Shown here one piece after another: positions 47,846 to 55,867 of a stretch of 64,000 nt of DNA (position 1 is its first letter; each line of letters starts with the position of its first letter). The position numbers were made by a program, and so were the translations under genes. Below the pieces are notes generated by a model. That model had not been told where the DNA came from, searched no databases, and worked only from the letters and a program-made list of their open reading frames with translations. The stretch is from contig NZ_CP067395.1 in assembly GCF_017355525.1 (NCBI RefSeq), positions 5,344,501 through 5,408,500 on the forward strand, written 5' to 3'. This DNA comes from Lysobacter enzymogenes (GTDB lineage: Bacteria > Pseudomonadota > Gammaproteobacteria > Xanthomonadales > Xanthomonadaceae).

Positions 47846-48655
47846 TTACTGCGGCAGCACTTCGAACACGGCCACGTAGCTCAGCCGGCGCTGCTTGGCG
47901 TCGGGCAGGGTGGTCTTGTTGTCTTCGCTGGCGGTTTCCAGCCAGTACATGCCGGCCGACGGCCACTTCACTTCGAACTTGCCGTCGGCGCCGGTGGTGG
48001 CGTGGATCTCGGCCTGCTCGTTGCGGTAACGGGTCGCGCCCGGAACGATTTCGATCTTGAGGCCGGACGCCGGCTTGCCGTCGACCAGCAGCTGGAACGT
48101 CGCCGCTTCGCCCGCGAACAGGTCGTTCGGGTGGGTCACCGGAACCAGCTCGATGCCCTTGCCGGTGGTCTTGAACACGCCGGTGCTCGGCTTGCCGACG
48201 GTGGCGAACGTCTCGACCCGGCCCAGGCTTTCGGAGGCGTTGACTTCGCTCGCGCCGGCCGGGATCGCGGCCTTGAACTCGCTGGCCTTGCCGCGCCAGC
48301 GCTTGGCTTCGCCGCCGAGCTTGTAGCTGGCGAACATGCCTTCGTTGTTCATCGCGATCTTGTAGGTGCCTTCCTGCTGCAATTGCAGGTCGAACACGCT
48401 GCGCAGCTTGCCGGTGGAACCGTTCTGCGCGGCGACGCTGCTGCCGTCCGGCGCGGTCACCTGCAGCCGCTCCAGCGGCAGCGGCACGTGGTTGAAGTAG
48501 AACAGGTCGTTGGACACGGCCGCATCGACCGTCATCCACGAGCCCTTCTCCGAGAACACGGTCTGCGAAGGCTGCAGCCACGCCTTGTGCGCGTGGGCGG
48601 TGCCGGCGAGCGCGAGCGCGGCGAAAGCGGCGGCGGAAATCAGTTTGAGTTTCAT
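47846..48655 (-). CDS. DUF4198 periplasmic protein of the iron operon
   Basis: A 269-residue exported protein (signal cleaved after AGTAHA, leaving HKAWLQPSQTVF). DUF4198 proteins have two Ig-like/SSL-like halves: WMTVDAAVSNDLFYFNH near the start, then LVPVTHPNDLFAGEAATFQL and a late GKFEVKWPSAGMYWLE. They are found in metal-related operons. ATG 48655 has a normal signal; the much longer frame runs into DUF2271. Exact role unknown; the His-rich mature N-terminus hints at metal contact. Confidence 0.87.
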   Translation of the reverse strand: MKLKLISAAAFAALALAGTAHAHKAWLQPSQTVFSEKGSWMTVDAAVSNDLFYFNHVPLPLERLQVTAPDGSSVAAQNGSTGKLRSVFDLQLQQEGTYKIAMNNEGMFASYKLGGEAKRWRGKASEFKAAIPAGASEVNASESLGRVETFATVGKPSTGVFKTTGKGIELVPVTHPNDLFAGEAATFQLLVDGKPASGLKIEIVPGATRYRNEQAEIHATTGADGKFEVKWPSAGMYWLETASEDNKTTLPDAKQRRLSYVAVFEVLPQ

Positions 48656-48774
48656 GGCGTTGGGTCCGGAAACGGGAAATGGGGAATGAGGAATCGTCGA
48701 AGCAAGTGCTTGGCGTCTGGAAGCGGACGGGCCGAATCGCTTTCGACGATGGCCCATTGCCGATTCCCGGCGAC

Positions 48775-49290
48775 TCAGGGCTTCACCACCAGCCCGACCT
48801 TGCCCAGCTCGGTCTTGCCTTGCGCCGACAGTTTCTGCGCCTTGGCCGGCCATTCGAACGGAATCGTCAGCGTTTCGCGGCCGCCGACTTCGCGCGCGGC
48901 CTCGACCACCAGGGTGTAGCTGCCCGGGGCGAGATCGGCGAGCTGCTTGGAGCCGCCCTTGAAATTCACCGCGTGCTGGCCGACCGGGCGGGTCGCGCCG
49001 CTGACGCCGTCGACCGGCATGCTCAGGGTGCGGCCGCTGCGCCGCCACCACTGGCGCATGTCCTTGAGCCACTTGGTGCCTTCGCCGTTCTTCATGTCGA
49101 CGTCGTACCAAACGAGCAGGTTGCTCGCCACGGTGTTGTCGGCCTTTTCGATCCAGGCGGCGACGTAGGGACGGTGGTACTCGGCCGCGTTGATGCGCGG
49201 CACTTCGATGTTGAGTTCCAGATCGGCGGCGAACGCCGGCAGCGGCAGGGTCAGCGCCGGAATCAGGATCTTGAACATGGACGGCTTCAT
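48775..49290 (-). CDS. DUF2271 periplasmic protein with an ApbE flavinylation motif
   Basis: A 171-residue exported protein (signal to about residue 21, PAFAADLEL). DUF2271 features: AAWIEKADNTVASNLLVWYD, KWLKDMRQWWRRSG. The segment PVDGVSGATRPVGQH contains D-x-x-S-G-A-T, with Asp94 and Thr100. This is the ApbE target signature, so Thr100 is a likely covalent FMN site. It therefore looks like the periplasmic electron carrier of the operon. Flavinylation is inferred from the motif and from apbE in the same operon. Confidence 0.88.
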   Translation of the reverse strand: MKPSMFKILIPALTLPLPAFAADLELNIEVPRINAAEYHRPYVAAWIEKADNTVASNLLVWYDVDMKNGEGTKWLKDMRQWWRRSGRTLSMPVDGVSGATRPVGQHAVNFKGGSKQLADLAPGSYTLVVEAAREVGGRETLTIPFEWPAKAQKLSAQGKTELGKVGLVVKP

Positions 49291-49330
49291 GGAGCGCTCC
49301 GGAAAGTTGCGATGGATAGCGTTGGATTCT

Positions 49331-49966
49331 TCAATGCATGAACAAGACCACGATCAGCAACGGCAGCAACAGGCCCAGCGCCACCAGCGGCCAGGTCTTG
49401 CCGCGCTGGCGCGCGTGCAGTTGCAGCAGCCACAGGCCGGTCAGCGCGAACAGCAGGCAGGCCGCGGCGAACAGGTCGATGAACCAGCGCCACGCGGTGC
49501 CGGTGTTGCGGCCCTTGTGCAGGTCGTTGAGCCAGGCGATCCAGCCGCGGTCGGTGCGCTCGTATTCGATCGCGCCGCTCTCGCGGTCGATGCTGATCCA
49601 GGCGTCGCCGCCCGGACGCGGCAGCGACACGTAGACCTCGCCGTCGGACCACTCGCCCTTGCGCCCGTCGGCGCGAACGTCCAACGCATCGGCGAGCCAG
49701 TCGTTGACGTGGCCCGGCAGCGGCGCATCGGCCGCGCGCTCGCCCTGCAGGCTGCGCAGCAGGCTCTTGGGCAGGGTTTCCTTGAGGTTGACCACGCGCG
49801 GCTGCGATTCGATCTGCGCGGCGTGGTTGAGGGTGATGCCGGTGATCGAGAACAGCACCAGCGCGACCAGGCTCAGCGCGGCGCTGATCCAATGCCAGCG
49901 GTGCAGGGTCTTGAGCCAGTACGCGCGGCGGTTCGCGTCGGCGCCGGCGGACGCCGCGGCGCTCAC
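49331..49966 (-). CDS. PepSY-associated transmembrane protein
   Basis: A 211-residue membrane protein with three helices (about 26-48, 163-186 and 190-210) and a periplasmic PepSY-like domain between the first two. [20 protein letters not shown] and [19 protein letters not shown] are typical of PepSY-TM proteins; the His residues near the first helix could hold heme. GTG 49966 overlaps the piuC stop in a GTGA. It is the probable membrane electron conduit of the operon. Confidence 0.85.
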   Translation of the reverse strand: MSAAASAGADANRRAYWLKTLHRWHWISAALSLVALVLFSITGITLNHAAQIESQPRVVNLKETLPKSLLRSLQGERAADAPLPGHVNDWLADALDVRADGRKGEWSDGEVYVSLPRPGGDAWISIDRESGAIEYERTDRGWIAWLNDLHKGRNTGTAWRWFIDLFAAACLLFALTGLWLLQLHARQRGKTWPLVALGLLLPLLIVVLFMH

Positions 49967-50649
49967 GTCTGGCTCCAGCGGCGCAGCAGGTTGTGGTAGA
50001 CGCCGGTGAGCTGGACCAGCGCCGGATGCTCGGGCACGTCGGCGTTGAGCCGGCGGATCGACACGTCGAGTTCGAACATCAGCCGCCGCTGCGAGTCTTC
50101 CGGCAGCAGGCTCTGGATCCAGAAGAACGAGGCCACGCGCGCGCCGCGGGTGACCGGGGTGACCCGGTGCAGGCTGGTGCCGGGATACAGCACCAGATCG
50201 CCGGCCGCGAGCTTGACGCTGTGCGCGCCGTAGGTGTCCTCGATCACCAGCTCGCCGCCGTCGTATTCCTCCGGCGCGCTGAGGAACAAGGTCGCGGACA
50301 GATCGGTGCGCACCGCGTCCATGCCGCCGCGGCTGCGGTCGTAGCGGATCGCGTTGTCGACGTGGAAGCCGAACGACTGCCCGCCGGCGTAGCGGTTGAA
50401 CAGCGGCGGATACACGCGCTGCGGCAGGGCGGCGGAGAAGAAGGTGGAATTCTTGGACAGCGCGTCGAGGATCAGCGCGCCGAGTTCGCGCGCGGCCGGA
50501 TCGGTCTCCGGCAACTGCGCGTTGTCCTTGGCCTTGGCCGATTGGTGGCCGGCGGTGATGCGTCCGTCGGCCCAGCCGGCCTGCTCCAGGCGCGCCCGGC
50601 AATGGGCGACCTGTTCGGCGGTGAGAACCTTGGGAACTTGCAGCAGCAT
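49963..50649 (-). CDS. piuC: PKHD-type Fe(II)/2-oxoglutarate dioxygenase PiuC
   Basis: A 228-residue dioxygenase of the PiuC/YbiX family, found beside catecholate-siderophore receptors. Iron ligands are His96 and Asp98 ([11 protein letters not shown]) and His161 ([12 protein letters not shown]); Arg171 should bind 2-oxoglutarate. [20 protein letters not shown] is the core strand pair. The biological substrate is unsettled. It is the second gene of the Fur-type operon, 101 bp after the receptor. Confidence 0.93.
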   Translation of the reverse strand: MLLQVPKVLTAEQVAHCRARLEQAGWADGRITAGHQSAKAKDNAQLPETDPAARELGALILDALSKNSTFFSAALPQRVYPPLFNRYAGGQSFGFHVDNAIRYDRSRGGMDAVRTDLSATLFLSAPEEYDGGELVIEDTYGAHSVKLAAGDLVLYPGTSLHRVTPVTRGARVASFFWIQSLLPEDSQRRLMFELDVSIRRLNADVPEHPALVQLTGVYHNLLRRWSQT

Positions 50650-50750
50650 GGTTACCTCGATGCGGCCGCCCGGAGGGCCCGGGCGGCGCGCGCGGCGGAG
50701 AGGCGTCGATTAGACCGTGAAGCCGGCGCCTCCCGCCACTTGGCTTGCGG

Positions 50751-53069
50751 TCAGAACGAGAAGTTGGCGCTCAGCACGACCTGGCGGCCGTCGCCCGGCG
50801 TGGCCCAGCCGTTGTTGCGGATGCGGGTGAAATATTCTTCGTCGGTCAGGTTGTTGACGTTGAGCTGCAGCTGGGCCTGACGGTTGATCTTGTAGGCGAC
50901 CATCGCGCGGTGGGTCCAGTAGCTGCCGTAGGTGGTCAGCGGGCCGTTGACGTTGGTCGCGCTGTGCTGGGTCAGCCAGATCTTGCCCTGGTAGGTCGCG
51001 CCGTAGCCGATCTGCCACTTCGGGCTCAGGTCGTAGGTGGTCCACAGGCTGAAGGAGTGCTCCGGCACGTTCAGCAGGCGGTCGCCCTTGGTGAAGTCCT
51101 GGCCGAGCTGGGCCTGACGGTTCGACACGCCGCGCAGCACTTCGCTGTCGAGGAAGGCGTAGTTGGCGTACACGGCCCAGTTGTCGGCGATCAGGCCGGA
51201 CAGGCCGAGCATGACGCCGTCGACGCGCGCGCGGCCGTCGAGCTGCTGCAGGCCCGAAGGATTCAGCGGATTGGCCGGGTCGGCGACCTTGTAGTTCTTG
51301 CGGTCGTTGCGGAACACCGAACCGGTCAGCGCGAGGCGGCCGTCGAGGAAGTCCCACTTGGTGCCGAGTTCGTAGCTGACCGCGGTTTCCGGGTCCACCG
51401 CGCAGTTCTGCGGCGTGCACGAACCGTTGACCGAGGCCTTCGACGGCGTCTTCGAGTTGCCGTAGGACAGATAGATGCTGCCGTTCTCGACCGGCTTGAA
51501 CACCAGGCCGGCGCGGTAGGAGAACAGGTCGTCGTCGCTCTTGGTCGGCACGCCGTAACCGGTGATGGTGCCGATCGGCTGCGCCGGCAGCGGCTGGTTG
51601 GCGGCGGTCGGCGCCTGCACCACGTTGGCGGTGTTGGTCTTGCCTTCGTTGCGCTCGTAGCGCGCGCCCAGGCTCAGCTGCCACTGCTCGTTGAACTTGA
51701 GCGTGTCGAACACGTACAGCGCGCGGTTGTCGAGCTCGCCCTCGGTGCGGCCGGTGAGGGTGCGGTTGAGCGGGCCGCGGTAGATGTGGTCCGGGTTGGC
51801 GATGCTGGTCTGCGGCAGGCCCGCGAGGAACGGGTTGGTGCCGTTGGGGTTGCGGAAATCGCTGGTGACGTCGAGGTCGAACTTCTCGTGCAGGATCGAG
51901 AAGCCGGCGACGAGGTTGTGCTCGATCGAACCGGTGTTGAAGGTCGTGGTCAGGTCGGTCTGGGTGTACAGCGTGGTGTTGCGGGTGTCGCGGCCGTAAC
52001 CGCGCGGGCCGCTGGGGCTGTAGTTGCCGGGACGGGTCGTACCGCAAGAGGTGCCGGTCGGCGTCAGGTTGTTGGCGAGGCACCAGGTGCCCTGCACCGC
52101 GTCGACCAGCGAGAACTGGTCGACCTGCTGCCAGCGGGTCAGATTGCGCAGCTTGAAGCGCTCGTTGAAGCTGTGCTCGATCACCGAGGTCAGCGCATCC
52201 AGCTTCACTTCCTGGCGGTCGATGTTGCTGTAGCCGTAGTAGTTGCCGCGGTCGATGCCCGGCAGCACGTCGCCGTTGAAGAACGGCAGGCCGTATTGCG
52301 GGGTGTTGTCGTCCTTCTGGTGCACGTAGCTGAGGGTCCAGGAGGTGTCGCCGCCGAGGCCGACGCCGAGCGAGGCGGCCACGCCCCAGCGCTGGTTCTC
52401 CTCGATGTCGCGGCCCGGCACGTCGTTCTGGTGCGCCATCGTGTTCAGGCGCAGCGCGGTGCCTTCGCCGAGGACGAAGTTGCTGTCGCTGGTGAAGCGC
52501 GCGTAGGCGTCGGTGCCGGCGGCGATCGAGGCCTTGTGGAATTCGTTGAGGCCGGCGGTCTTGCTGACGAGATTGACGGTGCCGCCGACCGAGCCGGCGC
52601 CGGAGTAGACCGAGTTCGCGCCGTTGACCACTTCCACCGATTCCAGGTTGAACGGATCGGTGCGGCTGTACAGGCCGCTGTCGCGCACGCCGTCGACGGT
52701 GATGTCGCTGGTGGCGTCGAAGCCGCGCAGGTTGATCTTGTCGCCGAAGCCGCCGCCGCCTTCGCCGGCGCCGAAGGTGATGCCCGGCAGGGTGCTGAGG
52801 ATGTCCTGCAGCGACAGCAGGTTCTGGCCGTCGATGGTGTTGCGGTCGATCACGGTGATCGTCTGCGGGGTATCGCGCAGGTTCGCAGTGTACTTGCCGC
52901 TGCTGGCCTTCTGGACGCGGTGGCCGTGCACTTCCAGGCCTTGCACGTCCTTGGCCTGCGGCGCGGGCGCGGGCGCCGGGGCAGGCGCCGGAGCGGCGAA
53001 GCCGGGCAGGCTGATGACGAGGGCGAGCGCGCCGGCAAGCGGCGACACGACGAACTTCGTGGTCGACAT
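50751..53069 (-). CDS. TonB-dependent siderophore receptor
   Basis: A 772-residue outer-membrane receptor of the Fiu/PiuA type. Signal peptide to about residue 26, an Ala-Pro linker, then the plug (TPQTITVIDRNTIDGQNLLS, DKINLRGFDATSDITVDGVR, YSGAGSVGGTVNLVSKTA) and a barrel ending in SANFSF with the terminal Phe. ATG 53069 has a proper signal peptide; the frame extends upstream across the promoter. It leads a seven-gene operon that includes piuC. A catecholate-type iron complex is the likely ligand, by analogy with piuC-linked receptors. Confidence 0.93.
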   Translation of the reverse strand: MSTTKFVVSPLAGALALVISLPGFAAPAPAPAPAPAPQAKDVQGLEVHGHRVQKASSGKYTANLRDTPQTITVIDRNTIDGQNLLSLQDILSTLPGITFGAGEGGGGFGDKINLRGFDATSDITVDGVRDSGLYSRTDPFNLESVEVVNGANSVYSGAGSVGGTVNLVSKTAGLNEFHKASIAAGTDAYARFTSDSNFVLGEGTALRLNTMAHQNDVPGRDIEENQRWGVAASLGVGLGGDTSWTLSYVHQKDDNTPQYGLPFFNGDVLPGIDRGNYYGYSNIDRQEVKLDALTSVIEHSFNERFKLRNLTRWQQVDQFSLVDAVQGTWCLANNLTPTGTSCGTTRPGNYSPSGPRGYGRDTRNTTLYTQTDLTTTFNTGSIEHNLVAGFSILHEKFDLDVTSDFRNPNGTNPFLAGLPQTSIANPDHIYRGPLNRTLTGRTEGELDNRALYVFDTLKFNEQWQLSLGARYERNEGKTNTANVVQAPTAANQPLPAQPIGTITGYGVPTKSDDDLFSYRAGLVFKPVENGSIYLSYGNSKTPSKASVNGSCTPQNCAVDPETAVSYELGTKWDFLDGRLALTGSVFRNDRKNYKVADPANPLNPSGLQQLDGRARVDGVMLGLSGLIADNWAVYANYAFLDSEVLRGVSNRQAQLGQDFTKGDRLLNVPEHSFSLWTTYDLSPKWQIGYGATYQGKIWLTQHSATNVNGPLTTYGSYWTHRAMVAYKINRQAQLQLNVNNLTDEEYFTRIRNNGWATPGDGRQVVLSANFSF

Positions 53070-53128
53070 GGGTATCTCTGGGGGACAGGAAAGGGCGGCG
53101 GCCCAGGGCCGCGTCAGGCGGCGATAAT

Positions 53129-53147
53129 AATGAGATAGATTCTCATT
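53129..53147 (-). promoter_or_regulatory. Fur box before the siderophore receptor
   Basis: AATGAGATAGATTCTCATT is a perfect 7-5-7 palindrome, 60 bp before the receptor start and inside the most AT-rich stretch of the gap. It matches the general Fur-box pattern (AATGATA-like arms). It should repress the whole operon when iron is sufficient. Confidence 0.85.
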
Positions 53148-53297
53148 TGCAACGAAAATTGAACGAACCCGGCGGCTTGTAACCGTTTTCGTCACATGGG
53201 TGTGCTTAATGCGGCGGCGAGCCGTGGCGGGTGTCGCGGTTTTGCCGGGGGATCGCTGGCGCTTGCAGCGGCTCCGGCCGGATTTGAGGGATCGGGC

Positions 53298-53416
53298 AAA
53301 AAAGCGTCGGGGCTGAAGCCCCTCCCACAAAAATCAGGTCGGACCCGAGGCTTGCAGGAGGGGCTTCAGCCCCGATGCTTTTTGTGGGAGGGAGCTTCAG
53401 CCCCGACGCTTTTGTT
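53298..53416. repeat. Inverted-repeat cluster with CGGGGCTGAAGCCCCTCCCAC units
   Basis: Three related arms: GCGTCGGGGCTGAAGCCCCT (53304), its complement GGAGGGGCTTCAGCCCCGAT (53357), and GGGAGCTTCAGCCCCGACGC (53390). Each arm is itself a hairpin (GGGGCTGAAGCCCC). It lies between the iron receptor promoter and the Rieske gene. Part of the same theme (GTGGGAGGGTTTTCAGGCCC) appears near 45051. Confidence 0.8.
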
Positions 53417-53443
53417 CCAGCGCTGCGCCGACGCGCTGAAGCC

Positions 53444-53770
53444 TCATTCGCGATCGTCGCGGGTCCACACCCCGCCGTCCTCGACCTTGACCGGAAACTT
53501 CGCCACCGGCTCGTACGCCGGCGCGCACAGCGGCCGCCCGTCGCGCACATCGAAGCGCGCGCCGTGCAGCACGCACTCGATGCTCGCCTCTTCGCCGTCG
53601 AAGGTGCCCGAGGACAGTTCGAAGTCCTCGTGCGAGCAGCGGTCTTCCAGCGCGTAGTAATCGCCGTCGTAGTTGCATACGAAGATCGCCGTGTCCCCGT
53701 CCCAGGCGACGGTGGATTCCCCCGGCAGCAATTGCGAGGTGGCGCAGACGAAGACCCAGTTGTCGCTCAT
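53444..53770 (-). CDS. Rieske 2Fe-2S ferredoxin
   Basis: A 108-residue soluble Rieske protein. The cluster ligands are Cys45-x-His47 (DRCSHEDF) and Cys66-x2-His69 (ECVLHGARFD), with a small-subunit-like fold as in dioxygenase ferredoxins. It lacks an oxygenase partner. ATG 53770 is used; a longer frame overlaps the GNAT gene. It follows suf genes on the same strand and may serve or receive clusters from that pathway. Confidence 0.92.
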   Translation of the reverse strand: MSDNWVFVCATSQLLPGESTVAWDGDTAIFVCNYDGDYYALEDRCSHEDFELSSGTFDGEEASIECVLHGARFDVRDGRPLCAPAYEPVAKFPVKVEDGGVWTRDDRE

Positions 53771-53870
53771 GGGATGGTTTCCTGGCGGTGGCTTTGCTCG
53801 GAAGTCGGAGTGGGGAACCGGAAAACGGAGCGCGAGCGCTTCGTCGATTCCCGGTTCCCGGGAAAGAACG

Positions 53871-54419
53871 TCAGAACGTTTTTTCCAGAACCTCGAACCG
53901 CAGATCGTCGCGCTTGGGCTGGCCGAAACGCTCGTCGCCGTAAGGGAAAGGCTTGAGCTTGCCGGTGCGGACATAGCCGCGGCGCTGGTAGAACGCGATC
54001 AGCTCGTCGCGGATGTCGATCACGGTCATGCGCATCGCCGGCAGCGCCCAGTCTTCGCGGACCATGCGCTCGGCCTCGTCGATGACCTGCTTGCCGATGC
54101 CGCCGCCCTGCAGGGTCGGCTGCACCGAGAACATGCCGAAATAGCCGGCGCCTTCTTCCTCGGCGATATGCGCGCAGGCCAGCAACTGCGGCCGGCCGGC
54201 GTCGTCGGCGCGCTCGGCGATCAGGATCACGCTGCGCTCGCGCGCCAGGCAGGCGTGGATGTCGTCGGCGCCGGTGCGGCGGCCGTCGAGGAAATCGGCT
54301 TCGGTGGTCCAGCCGGCGCGGCTGGCGTCGCCGCGGTACGCCGATTCGACCAGCGCGATCAGCGCGTCGGTGTCGGCCTGGGTGGCATGGCGGAACAGCA
54401 GGGGGGCGGCGTGGGTCAT
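53871..54419 (-). CDS. GNAT family N-acetyltransferase
   Basis: A 182-residue acetyltransferase with LLFRHATQADTDALIALVES at the start, the acetyl-CoA loop QPTLQGGGIGKQVIDEAER and LIAFYQRRGYVRTGKL near the end. The substrate cannot be deduced. It sits 96 bp after sufS and 100 bp before the Rieske gene on the same strand, an arrangement that may mean cotranscription with suf. Confidence 0.88.
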   Translation of the reverse strand: MTHAAPLLFRHATQADTDALIALVESAYRGDASRAGWTTEADFLDGRRTGADDIHACLARERSVILIAERADDAGRPQLLACAHIAEEEGAGYFGMFSVQPTLQGGGIGKQVIDEAERMVREDWALPAMRMTVIDIRDELIAFYQRRGYVRTGKLKPFPYGDERFGQPKRDDLRFEVLEKTF

Positions 54420-54515
54420 GGGCGGCGGCCGGGTAGGGGAGGCGATGTTAGTACGGAATCGGCCGGCGCCGGCGGCCAGGCCGCGGGCGCCGGCGTTGAG
54501 TGCCGCAGCCGCCGC

Positions 54516-55760
54516 TCAGGCCAGCAGCTTGCGCACCTTGTTCAAGGCGGCGACGAAAGCGTCGATCTCCTCGAAGGTGTTGTAGTAGGCCAGCGAGGCG
54601 CGGCAGGTCGCCGGCACGCCGAAATGCTGCATCAGCGGGTGCGCGCAGTGGTGGCCGGAGCGGATCGCCACGCCTTCCAGATCGAGCAGGGTGGCCAGGT
54701 CGTGGGCGTGCGCGCCCTCGATCAGGAAGCTCACCACCGCGGCCTTGCCCGGCGCGGTGCCGAACACGCGCAGGCCGGGCACTTCGGCCAGCGCGGCGTT
54801 GAAGCGCTGCAACAGCGCCTGCTCGCGCGCCTCGATGTTGGCCATGCCGAGCGCGGACAGGTAATCGACCGCGGCGCCGAGGCCGGCGAAGCCGGCGATG
54901 TTCGGCGTGCCGGCTTCGAAGCGGCGCGGCGCGTCGGCGAACACGGTGCCTTCGAAGCGCACTTCCTTGATCATCTCGCCGCCGCCGATGAACGGCGGCA
55001 TTGCGTCGAGGTGCTCGCGCCGCGCCCACAGCGCGCCGGTGCCGGTCGGGCCGCTCATCTTGTGGCCGGTGACGACGTAGAAATCGCAGCCGATCGCGGC
55101 GATGTCGAGCGCCAGGTGCGGCGCCGCCTGCGAACCGTCGATCAGGGTGGCGATGCCGCGCTTGCGCGCTTCGCGGCAGATCTCGCGCACCGGGTTGACC
55201 GTGCCGAGCACGTTGGAGACGTGGGTCAGCGCCAGCAGCTTCACGTCCGGCGTCAGCAGCGAATACAACTGGTCGAGATCGAGCCGGCCGGAGTCGTCGA
55301 TCTCGGCGACCTTGATGACCGCGCCGGTGCGCTGCGCGACCAACTGCCACGGCACGATGTTGGCGTGGTGCTCCATGCGCGTGAGCACGATCGCGTCGCC
55401 GGCCTTGAGCCGCGGCAGCGCCCACGAATAAGCGACCAGATTGATCGCGAAGGTCGTGCCGCTGCACAGCACCAGTTCGTCGCCGCGCACGTTGAGGAAG
55501 CGCGCCAGCTTGGCCCGCGCGCCTTCGTAAGCCTCGGTGGCCTCGGTGCCGAGCGTATGCACGGCGCGGCTGACGTTGGCGTTGTGGCGGCGGTAGAACT
55601 CGTCGACGGTGTCGATCACCGCATTGGGCTTCTGCCCGGTGTTGGCCGAGTCGAAATAGATCAGCGGCTTGCCGTGGACTTCGCGGGTCAGCACCGGGAA
55701 GTCGGCGCGCACGGCGGCCCAGTCGATGGCGGGGGTGGAGGCGGGGGTAGCGACGTTCAT
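54516..55760 (-). CDS. sufS: Cysteine desulfurase SufS
   Basis: SufS takes sulfur from cysteine for Fe-S cluster assembly. The 414-residue PLP enzyme has the PLP lysine Lys234 (VVTGHKMSGPTG), the substrate-binding IYFDSANTGQKP, and the sulfur-carrying Cys372 in RSGHHCAHPLMQ, whose RxGHHCA form marks the SufS (group II) class. A large inverted repeat separates it from sufD. No sufE or sufU gene is in the window. Confidence 0.95.
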   Translation of the reverse strand: MNVATPASTPAIDWAAVRADFPVLTREVHGKPLIYFDSANTGQKPNAVIDTVDEFYRRHNANVSRAVHTLGTEATEAYEGARAKLARFLNVRGDELVLCSGTTFAINLVAYSWALPRLKAGDAIVLTRMEHHANIVPWQLVAQRTGAVIKVAEIDDSGRLDLDQLYSLLTPDVKLLALTHVSNVLGTVNPVREICREARKRGIATLIDGSQAAPHLALDIAAIGCDFYVVTGHKMSGPTGTGALWARREHLDAMPPFIGGGEMIKEVRFEGTVFADAPRRFEAGTPNIAGFAGLGAAVDYLSALGMANIEAREQALLQRFNAALAEVPGLRVFGTAPGKAAVVSFLIEGAHAHDLATLLDLEGVAIRSGHHCAHPLMQHFGVPATCRASLAYYNTFEEIDAFVAALNKVRKLLA

Positions 55761-55785
55761 CGTGATCCCGGGGAGCTAGGAGTTA

Positions 55786-55855
55786 GCGGTGAGGAGTTAG
55801 GAGATAGCTGGAGTGTCAGGACGATGGCTTTCGCTATCTCCTAACTCCTGACCGC
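55786..55855. repeat. Large inverted repeat between sufD and sufS
   Basis: Two 23-bp arms match at 22 positions around a 24-base loop. The left arm ends GAGTTAGGAGATAGC and the right arm starts GCTATCTCCTAACTC. The transcript would form a very stable hairpin within the suf operon, 26 bases before the sufS start codon. Confidence 0.88.
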
Positions 55856-55867
55856 TATCTCCTGACT

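Noticed and set aside
53298..53416. A possible short CRISPR array from the regularly repeated CAGCCCCGA arms
   Set aside because: The repeats alternate in orientation, spacers differ greatly in length and no cas gene is present. It is a cluster of hairpins.
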